From positions 1-64,000 of the forward strand of contig CAVOWQ010000008.1 in assembly GCA_963700195.1 (NCBI GenBank): a stretch of 64,000 bases of DNA, given 5' to 3'. Below, piece by piece: positions 17,534 through 27,463 of this stretch. The DNA comes from AP-15 sp963700195 (GTDB lineage Bacteria > Pseudomonadota > Alphaproteobacteria > ATCC43930 > CGMCC-115725). The notes beneath the pieces were generated by a model, which was not told where the DNA came from, ran no database searches, and worked only from the letters and a program-made list of their open reading frames with translations. A program made the position numbers and the translations under genes. Positions within the stretch are counted from its first letter, which is position 1. The number at the start of each line of letters is the position of its first letter.

Positions 17534-20500
17534 TCAGGCATCGCCAATATCGGCGACGGCGCGGCGGCGGAACGTCTCGGACCCTTGTTGTTCTGCGATC
17601 GCTACGGCACGGCCGAGCGCCTCGCGCACCGCCGTTTCGCCGCCGCCTTCGGCGCGGATCACCGCGGCGTGAATACGGTGCAGTTCGGCGTCCCACCAGG
17701 AAAGGCCGCTACTCGCGGTGATCGCAAGGGCGCGATCGATGGCGCCGCGCGCCTCCGCAATCTGGTCAAGCCGCAGCAGCGCCTCTCCCTCGAAGCACAG
17801 GTAGGCGGATGAAAGTAACAGCGCGATTCGACGATTGCGAGCCTGGTAAGGCCCACGCCGATCAGCGCCTCGGCACGCCCGGGATCGGCAACCACCACCG
17901 CCGCAGCCTGCGACAGCTGACCGGCGGTAGCCCAGATACCGAACGCCGTGCTCCTTGGCCAGCGCGACGGCACGGTCGGCGAAAGCGCCGACGCGCTCGA
18001 AGTCGCGTTGGATTAGACTGCAGAACGATAGCCAGAAGAGCGCCCAGCACAGGGCCCCAACCTGGGGTTGCACCTCGGCTAGAGCGCAGGGCATCTCGTT
18101 CATGCTTTCGTCTGCCTTCGACGTGGTTGCCACGGAAACGACAGCGCCATGCGCCCGCCCTAGCGGGACATGGACGCTGATGTCCAGGCCGGAGAGACGA
18201 AACAGACTCGTGGTGCCAGTCGGCATGGACGTGCCGAGCCGCTTCGCGAGTGCCCGCTCATATGGCAGCGAACTTACCCGTGTATCCGTAGAGATTGGCC
18301 AACATCATTTGCGCGACGCACAGCGCGGCCGGGTCACCGCTCTGCTGTGCGAGTTCCGTCGTTTCCTCGGCGAGTGCACCGTAAGCTGCCATATCGCCTC
18401 TCGCGCCGTAAACCGAGGAGAGACCGCGCCTGGCCCAAAAATTCCGCGGATCCTCTGGGTGGCTGCGCAACAGCGCGATGGCGCGCGCCCAGGAGTTTTC
18501 CGTGTCGACGGCCCCGTGGCCGTACGCCGCCGCGCAGGCCGAGCCGCGGCCGATCTGCAGATCTAGCTCGAGCTGATCGCGTTCGGGCCCCGCCTCCATC
18601 CCCTGCACCACGTCGATGCCGCGGGCGAACTGCAGCGCGGCCTCCACTGACGCGGAGCGCGATGCCGAGAGATGCCCCGCCGCGAGCCAGGCTCCCGCCG
18701 AACGCACGGCAAAGCCGGCTTCCGCATAATGCTGCGCCAGCAATTGGGGCTGGGCTGACGCCGTTTTGGGGTAGTGCCGTTCGATCGCCTCGGCGATCCG
18801 GGCGTGAAGCTGCTGGCGGCGGCTCTTTAGCAGGCTGTCATGCGCCACACCCTGCACCAGCGCATGCTTGAAGATGTAGGCAGCTTCGGGCGGGCTGCCG
18901 CGCCGGAACACCAATCCGGCGGTTTCGAGCCCGGATAGCGCATGGCGGAGTCGCTCATCAGGCAACCCCGCAACAGCGGCCAGCAATTGGTAATCGAACT
19001 CCCTGCCGATGGCGGCACCAACCTGCGCGACCTCGCGCGTCGCCGAAAGCCGGTCGAGTCGCGCCAACAGCGAACCCTGCAACGTGGTCGGGATCGCCAG
19101 AGGCGGTAGCGGGCCGTCGACGACCAGCCCGCCATCGGCCTCACGCAGCAGCCCGGATTCGAGCACCGACTTAGTCAGCTCCTCGACAAACAGCGGGACG
19201 CCGTCGGCACGTTCGATGATCGCGCGGGTTATCGCGTCGGGCAGCGGGCGGCCACCGACAACTTCGCCGATCAAATCGGCGCATTGCCGCTGGCCCAGCC
19301 GGTTCAATGTCAAACTCGTCACATGGCTGTGGCTTCCCCACAGGTTCTGGAACTCCGGTCGGCACGTCACCAGCAGCATCACGCGCCGCTGACCGATCGG
19401 CTGGATCACCGCATCGATCAGTTCGCGCGTGGTCGGGTCGATCCAATGCGCGTCCTCCAGCAGAACCAGTACTGGTGCGCGCCGCGCCAAGGCGAAGAGC
19501 TGATCCGCCAGCGCGCGCAAGGTCCGCGCCTTGCGCGCCTCCGGCCCGATCGTCAGCGTGGGATAGCGGTCTGCGGCCGGGATCGCCAACAGATCGGCGA
19601 GCAGCGGCACGGTAGTGTCGGCTTCAATACCCGATGGCGCGAGCAGGCGCTCCAGCTTGTCGAGCTTTGTTGCCGGGGGATCGTCCGGCTCTATCCGCGC
19701 CGCCGCGCGCAGCTGGCCGGAGACCGGGTAGAGTGCGGTGTCGGTGTAATAAGGCGAGCACTGATATCGGATGCGGGTCCCGGTCTCCGCGACCCGCTCG
19801 CGCAGGACCTCGCAAATCCGGGATTTGCCGATGCCCGCCTCGCCCGACAGCACCACGACCTGTCCTTCACCGTCGCTCGCGAGGCGCCAGCGGTCGAGCA
19901 ACAGACCGATTTCCTGCTCGCGACCGACAAACGGCGTCAACAACACCGTGCGAGTGGCAGCAAAACGGCTCTCCGCCGATTGCTCGTCCAGCACTTGCGT
20001 CAGCCGCATCGGCTCGGCGATGCCCTTGAGCGGCCGCGCGCCGAGATCGCGATAGGAGAACCAGTTGCCGGCGAGGCGCCGGGTGGCGGGCGCGATCACG
20101 ACACCACCCGGCGGCGCCTCGGCTTGCAGCCGCGCCGCTAGATTGGGGGTCTCGCCAACCACCGTGTTGGCCTCGCTTCCGGCGATCTCCCCGACCACGA
20201 CCAGACCCGTGGCGATGCCGATGCGGGCGCTCATCGGCACCCCTCTGCCGATAAGAGCAGCTACCGCCCGGGTCACTTCAAGGCCGGCGCGAATGGCCCG
20301 TTCGGCGTCGTCCTCGTGGGCGATCGGAAAGCCGAAATACGCCAGCACGCCGTCTCCCAGGTATTTAGCGAGGAACCCGTCGAACCGCCCGACCACCTCG
20401 GCGACGCAGCGGTGATAGGCTCCTATCACCTCGCCCAGCTCTTCGGGGTCGAGGGATGAAGCCAGCATCGTCGAGTCGACGAGATCGGTGAACATCACCG

Positions 20501-20759
20501 TCAGCTGGCGGCGCTCGGCAGCCCCAATCACCACAGCGGCTCTGACGGGCGCAACCGATTCTTCGGTTGCCGGTTGTCCCTCCCTAAGCGCCGCGATGGC
20601 ATCGAGCAACCGGCGGCGGTGCCCGACCGACGTAACCCCGAGATCGCGCAAATCGTCGCCCGCCAGCCGCCATAGAACTTCGCCGTCAATGTCGTTCTGA
20701 TGGAACGCTGGCGCGTACTGTTCGAGCCCGAGACCGCGAAGCCACTCGGCGACATCCAT
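17534..20759 (-). pseudogene. SAM/cyclase/AAA/TPR protein, 3' end frameshifted
   Basis: A large class III nucleotide cyclase protein. The intact frame from 20759 to 18258 (833 codons) has an N-terminal SAM domain (1-60), a class III cyclase domain (about 82-250, with VMFTDLVDSTML and AKYLGDGVLAYFG), an AAA-type ATPase with Walker A GEAGIGKS (about 305-313), and a TPR-like region. It stops at TGA near 18258. Matching sequence continues in other frames: ERALAKRLG at 18225, then RAVALAKEHGV, AFGIWATAGQLSQAAAVVVA, and EGEALLRLDQIAEARGAIDR, ending at 17534. So at least three frameshifts lie within 700 bases. Clustering in the last quarter, next to a broken nudC copy, suggests real decay, but sequencing errors cannot be excluded. 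The truncated product could still make cyclic nucleotide. Confidence 0.75.
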
Positions 20760-21349
20760 AGGTCTTGCCCGGAAATGGCTACCTTCGGAATATTACAACG
20801 CTAACGCGACCAAGAATAGCTTGCTCGCAAACCAGGCATCAGCTGTGCAGGCTGGCTGAGAACGCTCGCACGTAATCGGAAAGCGCATGAAGAGCCAGTC
20901 AAATTTCCCTTTGTCGATAGATGCTGAAGCCCATTTGCGACATTCCGCGAACTGCTGGCGCGTGAGGCTTTCATCCTCTGTCGAAAGCTGTAGTGACTTA
21001 TTCGTATGATTGAGCATGCCTGGATCGCGCCAAAAGGGGTTTGTCAAATTGACAAAAAGTAGCGGTTATGGTACCGTTGCGAATATGCGTATGCGTATCT
21101 CATCTCATGACGCACTGCGCTGAAACTGGTACTGGCGGTAGGACTACATTTGTGATTGTTGCTGTTTCTCAACGAAAACAGCGAAGAACAGCAAGCGACC
21201 TGGCTGTTCTTTCGTTCGTCGAGCCGTCGGCGGCCCAGGATTTCCGCGGAGGACGAGACCTCGATGGCTGATAATTCGCTGCAAAGAACAGCAAAAACAG
21301 CCATGCGTCGCGGATGACGTCACGTTGTGCTTATAAAGGTGTCTGAGAG
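20760..21349. other. 590-base gap, relatively AT-rich
   Basis: No convincing gene. Open frames at 20793-21047 and 21044-21304 (minus) have no family features and a codon use unlike their neighbours. The base composition is visibly lower in GC than both flanks. The only structure seen is a perfect palindrome at 21040-21056 (see separate entry). The gap separates the cyclase gene from nudC. Confidence 0.5.
21040..21056. promoter_or_regulatory. Palindrome with TTGACA box
   Basis: Perfect inverted repeat tttgtcaa-a-ttgacaaa. It contains TTGACA, which resembles a -35 box on either strand. No good -10 box was found at the right distance, and no gene starts just downstream. It looks like an operator left in AT-rich DNA. 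Confidence 0.35.
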
Positions 21350-22354
21350 CTACCGCCCGTGCAGCCAGTCCTCGATCATGCGGCGGGCGATCGAGTCGAG
21401 GCGCGGCATGCGGAAGCTGTCGTCGTCGGTGTGCGACGACAGCCAGTCGCGGGTGAACCAGCGGGCGTCTTCGAGCTCGCCGTAATCGATCGTGATCTCG
21501 GTCGTCCGCGCCTCGGCGTGAAAGCCGAGCATGATGTTGCCCGGAAAGGGCCAGGGTTGCGAGGAGTGATAATGCACCGCCGCGACCTCGACGCCGGTCT
21601 CTTCGCGCACTTCGCGGGCGACCGCGTCTTCGAGGCTCTCGCCCGGCTCGACAAAGCCGGCCAGGGTCGAGTACATGCCGGGCAGCGGGAAGTTCTTGTT
21701 GCGGCCGAGGAGCGCGCGATCGCCGTCGGTCACCAGCATGATGACGGCCGGATCGGTGCGCGGGAAATGCATCGCATTGCAGGCGGGATCGGTGCAGCGG
21801 CGCATGTGCCCGGCTTCCTCGCTGCGGGTCGGACTGCCGCAGAGGCCGCAATAGCGATGCCGCGCGTGCCAGAACATCATGGCGCGGGCGAGCGCCAGCA
21901 GCGCCCCCTCGTGTCGATTTATCCGCGGCCCGACCTGGCGCAGATCGGCGAACCGCACCGTCGCGGCCTCGACACCCGATGCGGCCAGCGCCGGGGAACG
22001 CAGCATGTCGAGCGGCGCCTCGACCGGCGACAGGTCGAGCGCGAAATGCGCCCGCTCTTCGATGACGCCGAGAAACACCACCTCGCCACTGGCGAGCCGC
22101 TCCTCGCTCACGCCAAAAATCTCGGAAATGCTGGCCGAGTGGAGCACCGCCGCACGCGGCTCGCCGCCTTCGAGCTCGATCACCAGGTTCTGGTTCCGCC
22201 AGACCGGCACAAAGACGCTGCCGGGATCGGCGATCCGTTCGAGGACCCATGGGGTATCGCGGCGCCGCAGACCGGCGCGCTCAAAACCGGAATGGGAATA
22301 GAAATTAGGCGGCCTCATTGCCCCACACTGGCACATCCGCCGGCGCGGCGGCAA
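21350..22354 (-). CDS. nudC: NADH pyrophosphatase NudC
   Basis: A NUDIX hydrolase of up to 334 residues that cleaves NAD(H) to NMN(H) and AMP and removes NAD caps from RNA. The zinc-ribbon has CGLCGSPT and a later CTDPAC pair (about 169-190). The NUDIX box is GFVEPGESLEDAVAREVREE followed by TG (about 240-262), with all catalytic Glu present. The downstream SQPWPFP motif (QPWPFPxS type) is the NudC-specific signature. The start may be Met13 (22318), since the first 12 residues cover non-conserved sequence. A broken copy of its 3' end lies at 17.3 kb. Confidence 0.92.
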   Translation of the reverse strand: MPPRRRMCQCGAMRPPNFYSHSGFERAGLRRRDTPWVLERIADPGSVFVPVWRNQNLVIELEGGEPRAAVLHSASISEIFGVSEERLASGEVVFLGVIEERAHFALDLSPVEAPLDMLRSPALAASGVEAATVRFADLRQVGPRINRHEGALLALARAMMFWHARHRYCGLCGSPTRSEEAGHMRRCTDPACNAMHFPRTDPAVIMLVTDGDRALLGRNKNFPLPGMYSTLAGFVEPGESLEDAVAREVREETGVEVAAVHYHSSQPWPFPGNIMLGFHAEARTTEITIDYGELEDARWFTRDWLSSHTDDDSFRMPRLDSIARRMIEDWLHGR

Positions 22355-22368
22355 GGACAGGACCGTCC

Positions 22369-22500
22369 AAGAGCTCCCTCTCCGCCCTTCGGGGGGCTCG
22401 CGAAGCGGGAGGGTGAGGTGGGCGGAGCCGCGGACCGGACCGGACCGACGGCCCCCCTCACCCTGCCCTCTCCCCCCGGCCGGCGGGGGGAGAGGGCTAA
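22369..22500. repeat. GC-rich hairpin repeats
   Basis: Two hairpin elements of the CCCTCTCCCC/GGGGAGAGGG family lie in the gap between nudC and the sigma factor gene: one around 22375-22415 (ctccgcccttcggggggctc) and one around 22455-22497 (cctcaccctgccctctcccc and cggggggagagggct). No gene was seen in this 220-base gap. Confidence 0.7.
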
Positions 22501-22573
22501 TGGGGCTCGAGCTGGACTTGCAGCGCCGCCTCGCGGAGGGAGCATTGCCGAAAAAATATCTATCATTCTGGCG

Positions 22574-23827
22574 TCACAGTGCGGCGAGGCGGCGCTCGAG
22601 ATAGGCGCGCTCGACATCGTTTGCCATCAACGCGAGAGCCCGCCGATAGGCATCCGCCGCGGCCTCGAAAGAGCCGAGCCGACGCAGCATGTCGGCCCGC
22701 GCGGCGTGAAACAGGTGATACCGATCGAGCTTTCCCGAGGTCCCGAGTTCGTCGATCAACGCCAGCCCGCGGTCCGGTCCCTCGCTCATGCCGATGGCGA
22801 CGGCGCCGTTGAGCTGCACCACTGGGCTCGGATGAATCCGCGCCAGCTCGGCGTAAAGCGCGGCAATCTGCGGCCAGTCGGTCTCGGCCGAGCTGGCGGC
22901 TTCGGCGTGCAGCGCCGCAATCGCCGCCTGAAGCTGATAAGGCCCGACTTGTCTGATCCGCAGCGCCGCATCGACAAGGGTCAGGCCTTCGTCGATCTGT
23001 GCGTGATCCCACAGCGACCGGTCCTGCTCCTCCAAGGTGGCCAAGGCGCCGGAGGCATCGACCCGCGCGCGTCGGCGCGAGTCATGCAGCAGCATCAGCG
23101 CCAGCAAACCCAGCCCTTCCGGATCGTTAGCATCGATCGCACACAGCACGCGACCGAGGCGGATGGCTTCGGAACACAGTTCCCGCCGGATCAGCGAATC
23201 CCCCGCGGTCGCGGTGTATCCCTCGTTGAAGATCAAATAGATGACCGCCTGGACCGCGGCTCGGCGTTCGGGCAAGGCATCGTCGGGCGGCACCTCGTAG
23301 GGAATGCGGGCGTCCTGGATCTTGCGTTTGGCGCGCACCAGCCGCTGCGCCAGGGTCGGCTCCGGAACGAGAAAAGCGCGCGCAATCTCAGCCGTCGAAA
23401 GCCCGCCGAGGGTGCGCAAGGTCAAGGCGATCTGGGCCTCCCGGTTGAGGGCGGGATGGCAGCAGGTGAAGATCAGCCGTAACCGGTCATCGGGAATTTC
23501 GTGAGACAGTGCCTCCGGCAGCACGGGATCCTCGGCCGCCTCGAGTGCGATTTCCTGCTCCAGCAGAGTTTGTTTATCGCGCCGGGTGCGTTCGCGCCGC
23601 CTTGCGTCGATCAGTTTGCGGTAGGCCGCCGCCGTGATCCATGCGGCCGGATTGTCCGGAACGCCGCGCGCGGCCCAATGGCGCAGCGCCACCGCGAACG
23701 CTTCCTGCATCGCCTCCTCGGCGCGATCGAAGGAGCCGCACAGCCGGATCAGGCTGGCGATGATCCGGCCGTGCTCGCGGCGAAATACCGCTTCCGCCGA
23801 GGCGCAAGCTTCAGCCGACGGCGGCAT
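22574..23827 (-). CDS. ECF42-like RNA polymerase sigma factor
   Basis: A 417-residue extracytoplasmic-function sigma factor with a long C-terminal helical extension. Region 2 is at about 12-75 (RIIASLIRLCGSFDRAEEAM, QEAFAVALRHWAARG), region 4 at about 125-175 (LTLRTLGGLSTAEIARAFLV). The rest (about 185-415) is the DUF6596/TPR-like domain that marks the ECF42 group. Such factors have no anti-sigma; the C-terminal domain is thought to control them. ECF42 genes sit beside DGPF-domain proteins, exactly as seen here: the DGPF gene ends 18 bases upstream. Targets are likely the DGPF operon itself. Confidence 0.92.
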   Translation of the reverse strand: MPPSAEACASAEAVFRREHGRIIASLIRLCGSFDRAEEAMQEAFAVALRHWAARGVPDNPAAWITAAAYRKLIDARRRERTRRDKQTLLEQEIALEAAEDPVLPEALSHEIPDDRLRLIFTCCHPALNREAQIALTLRTLGGLSTAEIARAFLVPEPTLAQRLVRAKRKIQDARIPYEVPPDDALPERRAAVQAVIYLIFNEGYTATAGDSLIRRELCSEAIRLGRVLCAIDANDPEGLGLLALMLLHDSRRRARVDASGALATLEEQDRSLWDHAQIDEGLTLVDAALRIRQVGPYQLQAAIAALHAEAASSAETDWPQIAALYAELARIHPSPVVQLNGAVAIGMSEGPDRGLALIDELGTSGKLDRYHLFHAARADMLRRLGSFEAAADAYRRALALMANDVERAYLERRLAAL

Positions 23828-23845
23828 CGATCCTTGGCAAACCTT

Positions 23846-24211
23846 CTACCGCGGGGGAACGGGGGCGATCGAGCGGATCTCGATGCAGCCCTCTTCGCCC
23901 TTGCACGCCGTCGGAATCTTTGCGCCCCAGGCGATTGCCTCGTCGAGGTTCTCGCAGTCGAGGATGTAATACCCCGCGAGCTGCTCTTTGGTCTCGGCGA
24001 ATGGGCCGTCGAGGACAAGTGGTCTGCCGTCTTCCTTGCGGATCGTCGTTGCCGTCGCCGTCGGCTGCAGCGGCGCGCCGGCAATGAACACACCCTTCCT
24101 CTGGCTTTCGTCCATCACCGCCCAATGCCCCGCCCTGACCTGCTCCCTGTCTTGGGCCGAGGCCTCGGCGAAGTCCCTCTCGCGGCTGTAGATCAGAAAC
24201 ATGTAGCGCAT
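23846..24211 (-). CDS. YCII-related DGPF-domain protein
   Basis: A 121-residue YCII-family protein with the diagnostic LDGPFAETKEQLAGYYILD segment (about 67-85). The fold is a small ferredoxin-like dimer. The function is unknown, but its gene is the standard partner of ECF42 sigma factors. The N terminus MRYMFLIYSRERDF is typical. It lies between the glutathione transferase gene (15 bases) and the sigma factor gene (18 bases) in one operon. Confidence 0.92.
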   Translation of the reverse strand: MRYMFLIYSRERDFAEASAQDREQVRAGHWAVMDESQRKGVFIAGAPLQPTATATTIRKEDGRPLVLDGPFAETKEQLAGYYILDCENLDEAIAWGAKIPTACKGEEGCIEIRSIAPVPPR

Positions 24212-24226
24212 GGCCCTATCTCCGGA

Positions 24227-24883
24227 TCAGCCTTCGACGTCCCAAGACGATCGGGCGGGAAAGGGCGGCGGAACCGCTTCTCTGACGCTGGGACGCGCCA
24301 TGTGGCGCTCGTAATAGGCCGCCAGGCCCGCATTCCGCCGCAGCATTGCGCCGCTCTCGGGCAAGTGATGCAGATAGAACAGCATCGGCAGCACGTTCAT
24401 GTCCGCCAATGTGAAGGTGCTGCCGACGAGGTAGCCGGTCTTGGCCACGGCGCGGTCGAGCATCGCAAATTGCGTTTCCAGCTTGGGCAGAACGCTCTCG
24501 ATGGCCGCGCGGTTGGGGCTGCCGTCGGAGGTGCCCGGGAAGAAGTAAGCGCCGACATAGGGCCGCGCCACCAGCACATCGAAATGCGTGTTGACGATCG
24601 AAATCCACTGCTCGGTTAGCGCACCTTCGGCTGGATCCTGCGGTACCAATGGCGGGCCATCGAACGCATGGTCGATATAGAAACAAATCGCGCGGGATTC
24701 GGCGAGGGTGAGATCTCCGTGGCGCAGCACCGGGATCTTGCCCAACGGATGGATCGCGTCGACCTCAGCCGTGTGCGGCATGACCGGGACAAGGGTGTAC
24801 GGCACCCCCTTCTCGTGGCAGGCGATGCGGCTGACCCAGACGTAATTGCTCTGGGGTGCGCCGATGATCTGAAGCTCTGGCAT
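24227..24883 (-). CDS. Glutathione S-transferase family protein
   Basis: A 218-residue protein with an N-terminal thioredoxin-like domain (about 1-78, with HPLGKIPVLRHGDLTLAESR, the cis-Pro and Glu-Ser glutathione-binding turn) and an all-helical C-terminal domain with the N-capping motif FTLADMNVLPM (about 156-166). It joins glutathione to an electrophile or repairs peroxide damage; the substrate is unknown. As first gene of the operon with the DGPF protein and ECF42-like sigma factor it may be one of the stress outputs. Confidence 0.9.
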   Translation of the reverse strand: MPELQIIGAPQSNYVWVSRIACHEKGVPYTLVPVMPHTAEVDAIHPLGKIPVLRHGDLTLAESRAICFYIDHAFDGPPLVPQDPAEGALTEQWISIVNTHFDVLVARPYVGAYFFPGTSDGSPNRAAIESVLPKLETQFAMLDRAVAKTGYLVGSTFTLADMNVLPMLFYLHHLPESGAMLRRNAGLAAYYERHMARPSVREAVPPPFPARSSWDVEG

Positions 24884-24994
24884 GGCTGTACTCTTTCGAT
24901 GGTGTCAAGCATCGAGACGACGCGCGAGGAACGCCAGATCGACAGGGCCAACTATTTTTAGGGTCAGCTGGTCAATCGGCAGCCGTCATCCCGA

Positions 24995-27322
24995 TCACAG
25001 CGGATCGCGCCGCAGCTGCACGATGTTGTCCGGCTCGCCCGCGGAAACCCGGTGAAGCGCGGTCTGCACCGCTTCGGCCAGGGCTTCCGACTTGAAAGGT
25101 TTCTTGAGCAGGGAGTGATTGTCCAAATTGTCCCCAAAACGCGACAGATCCGCATAACCGCTGGCGAACAGCACCTTGAGGTCAGGCCGGGTGCGGCGCG
25201 CCAAGCGCAGCGTATCCAGTCCCGAGAGCCCCGGCATGACAAGATCCGCGACCATCAGGTCGCAGGGCGTGTTCCGCTCGAGGATCTCCAACGCGGCACG
25301 CCCGCTATCAGCCTGCGTGACGACGTACCCAATCTCCTGGAGATCCTGAGCGATGATCCAGCGGACGTCGGGGTCGTCGTCGACGACCAGGATGTGAGCC
25401 CCCCCTGCCACGCGGGCCGGCCTCGCGCGGCCCGTGCCAAACGTCGCGGTCTCGATGGCGCGGGGCAAAAAGATCTGTACGGTGGTCCCCTCGCGCAGGC
25501 GGCTGCGAATGCGCACCGTGCCACCGGATTGACGGACGACGCCGAACACCATCGACAGACCCAATCCTGTTCCCTTGCCGATCTCCTTGGTGGTAAAAAA
25601 TGGCTCAAAGGCACGCTCCAAGACCTCGGGGCTCATTCCGGTTCCGGTATCGCAGACCGACACCAGCACACAGTCCTGGCCTGCGACCTCTTTTGGCAGT
25701 TCCTCGCTTCTCGCGCGGATGTTTGCGGTTTCGATCAGCACCATGCCACCGCTCGCCAGGGCGTCCCGGGCATTGAGGGTGACGTTGAGGAGCGCCGTCT
25801 CGATCTGGCCGGTATCGATCAGAACCGGCCAGAGTTCACTCGCCAAAGCATGCCGAATCTCGACGGTGGGGCCGATCGAGCGGCGCAGCATCTCGGTCAT
25901 CTCTAGGATGATGGAGTTGAGGTCGGCCGGGATCGGGTTGAGGCGCTGTTTGCGGGCAAAGGCCAGCAGCGACTCGGTGAGTTTGGCACCTTGCGAGGCG
26001 CCGCGTTGCGCGGTGTGCAGCAGGCGCAAGCTCCTCTCGTCGGAAAGCCGCGGCTCGAGCAGCGCCAAGGAGCCGGAAACGGCAGTCAGCAGATTGTTGA
26101 AGTCATGCGCAACACCGCCGGTCAGCTGCCCCATCGCCTCCATCTTTTGGGCCTGCAGCAGCGCCGATTGTGCCTGCTCGCGAGCGTCGATTTCGGCCTG
26201 GAGGCGCTCGTTGGCGCTGGCAAGCTCCCGGGTGCGTCCCGCTACCGTGCCCTCGAGCTGCTCGCGGTTGCGCGCCAGCGCTGCGGCGGTCTTGCAAAGC
26301 TCATCGCCGACCTCATCAAGTTCACGCACGCCGCGGCTCAATGGATCAAGAGGCTCACCCCTGCCTAAGGCCTTGGTGGCGAACGTGAGCGCCTGAACCG
26401 GCCGCCGGATCGCCCGAGCCATCCACCAACCCAAGATAAGGCTCAAGGCGACGACCGCTGCGCCGCCGCCAAACGCCAACAATCGCGCTCGGCGAATAGG
26501 AGCGTCGACAAATTCCCTCGGCAGACCAATCGCTACGGTCCAGCCGGTGATTGGCGAGCGCCGGAATGTCGAATATACGGGGATGCCCTCACTCGTGACA
26601 CTGGGGAACCAGTTCTCGGCCGGTTCGCGCATGGCCTGCAAAAGCGTCGGCGAAACCTGCTTGCCGAGAAACCGATCCAATTCTCGGTTGCGCGCCACAA
26701 TGACGCCCTTGCGATCGAAGATCCCGACGGTCCAATCCGGCGAGAGATTTTGCTCCTCCAGCAGCGACGACAGAAGTTCCGGGCCGATCCCCATCGCCAA
26801 TACGTAAACGACCTGCCCGTCTCGAAAAACCGGCACCCCGACCACCAGGATCGGCCGCCGCAGGACCGCACCCATGATCAGATCGGAGATCTGAGGCTTA
26901 CCCGTCGCAACGACGCGGTCGTGCATTTCGGTATTGGTCGCGCGGGGGAGTGGTTCGCCAAACGGCCGGTTTGTGCTGAGAAGTTGTTGTCCTTTGGTGT
27001 CGTGCAGGACGATTGATGTTCCACGGATCTTGAGGGCGGCGCGCATCTGGCGATCGAATGCTGCGAAATCGCCCTCCTGCAGGCTCGGAGATGCCGCGAG
27101 GACCTGAAGCTCCGCTTGTATCGCGCTGATCTGGCGGTCTACGTCCGCGAGCAGATCCTCCACTCTCTGCCTGACGTCTTGCTGGATCTGGGTTCGCTGA
27201 TCATCCACCGTGCGCAGGATGGCCCAGCTCGCGAGCGCGACGAGCGGCAGCGCGGTCACGACGGCCAGCATCGTGAGCCGTGCCTGAATGCCGAAGCTGC
27301 GGCGCCGCACGAATAGCCTCAT
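24995..27322 (-). CDS. Membrane hybrid histidine kinase with Cache sensor
   Basis: A 775-residue hybrid sensor kinase. It has a first membrane helix (about 15-37), a periplasmic Cache-like domain (about 38-285), a second helix (about 290-310), HAMP linker and coiled coil, HisKA with the phospho-His in GQLTGGVAHDFNNLLTAVSG, an HATPase domain (FEPFFTTKEIGKGTGLGLSM) and a C-terminal receiver with Asp in MVADLVMPGLSG. The start chosen is the ATG at 27322 before LFVRRRSFGIQARL; the open frame extends 36 codons further but is Arg-rich and not conserved. The domain plan apart from the sensor resembles the soluble kinase at 1.6 kb. No target regulator gene is next to it. Confidence 0.9.
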   Translation of the reverse strand: MRLFVRRRSFGIQARLTMLAVVTALPLVALASWAILRTVDDQRTQIQQDVRQRVEDLLADVDRQISAIQAELQVLAASPSLQEGDFAAFDRQMRAALKIRGTSIVLHDTKGQQLLSTNRPFGEPLPRATNTEMHDRVVATGKPQISDLIMGAVLRRPILVVGVPVFRDGQVVYVLAMGIGPELLSSLLEEQNLSPDWTVGIFDRKGVIVARNRELDRFLGKQVSPTLLQAMREPAENWFPSVTSEGIPVYSTFRRSPITGWTVAIGLPREFVDAPIRRARLLAFGGGAAVVALSLILGWWMARAIRRPVQALTFATKALGRGEPLDPLSRGVRELDEVGDELCKTAAALARNREQLEGTVAGRTRELASANERLQAEIDAREQAQSALLQAQKMEAMGQLTGGVAHDFNNLLTAVSGSLALLEPRLSDERSLRLLHTAQRGASQGAKLTESLLAFARKQRLNPIPADLNSIILEMTEMLRRSIGPTVEIRHALASELWPVLIDTGQIETALLNVTLNARDALASGGMVLIETANIRARSEELPKEVAGQDCVLVSVCDTGTGMSPEVLERAFEPFFTTKEIGKGTGLGLSMVFGVVRQSGGTVRIRSRLREGTTVQIFLPRAIETATFGTGRARPARVAGGAHILVVDDDPDVRWIIAQDLQEIGYVVTQADSGRAALEILERNTPCDLMVADLVMPGLSGLDTLRLARRTRPDLKVLFASGYADLSRFGDNLDNHSLLKKPFKSEALAEAVQTALHRVSAGEPDNIVQLRRDPL

Positions 27323-27463
27323 CGAAGACCTCCGCGCATCATCAGGGCCGGCTGCAGCCGATCGGCGCTCCCGGTTACATCGGTCTAAACTCTCGGTCGT
27401 GCGCCGACCCGTGCCATTACGCGATCGCAATCGTCAAAAACGCGCCCGCATCCTCCCTTGACC

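Noticed and set aside
21359..23482. 707-codon plus-strand frame
   Set aside because: It is antisense to nudC and the sigma factor gene and crosses repeat DNA; low-complexity translation.
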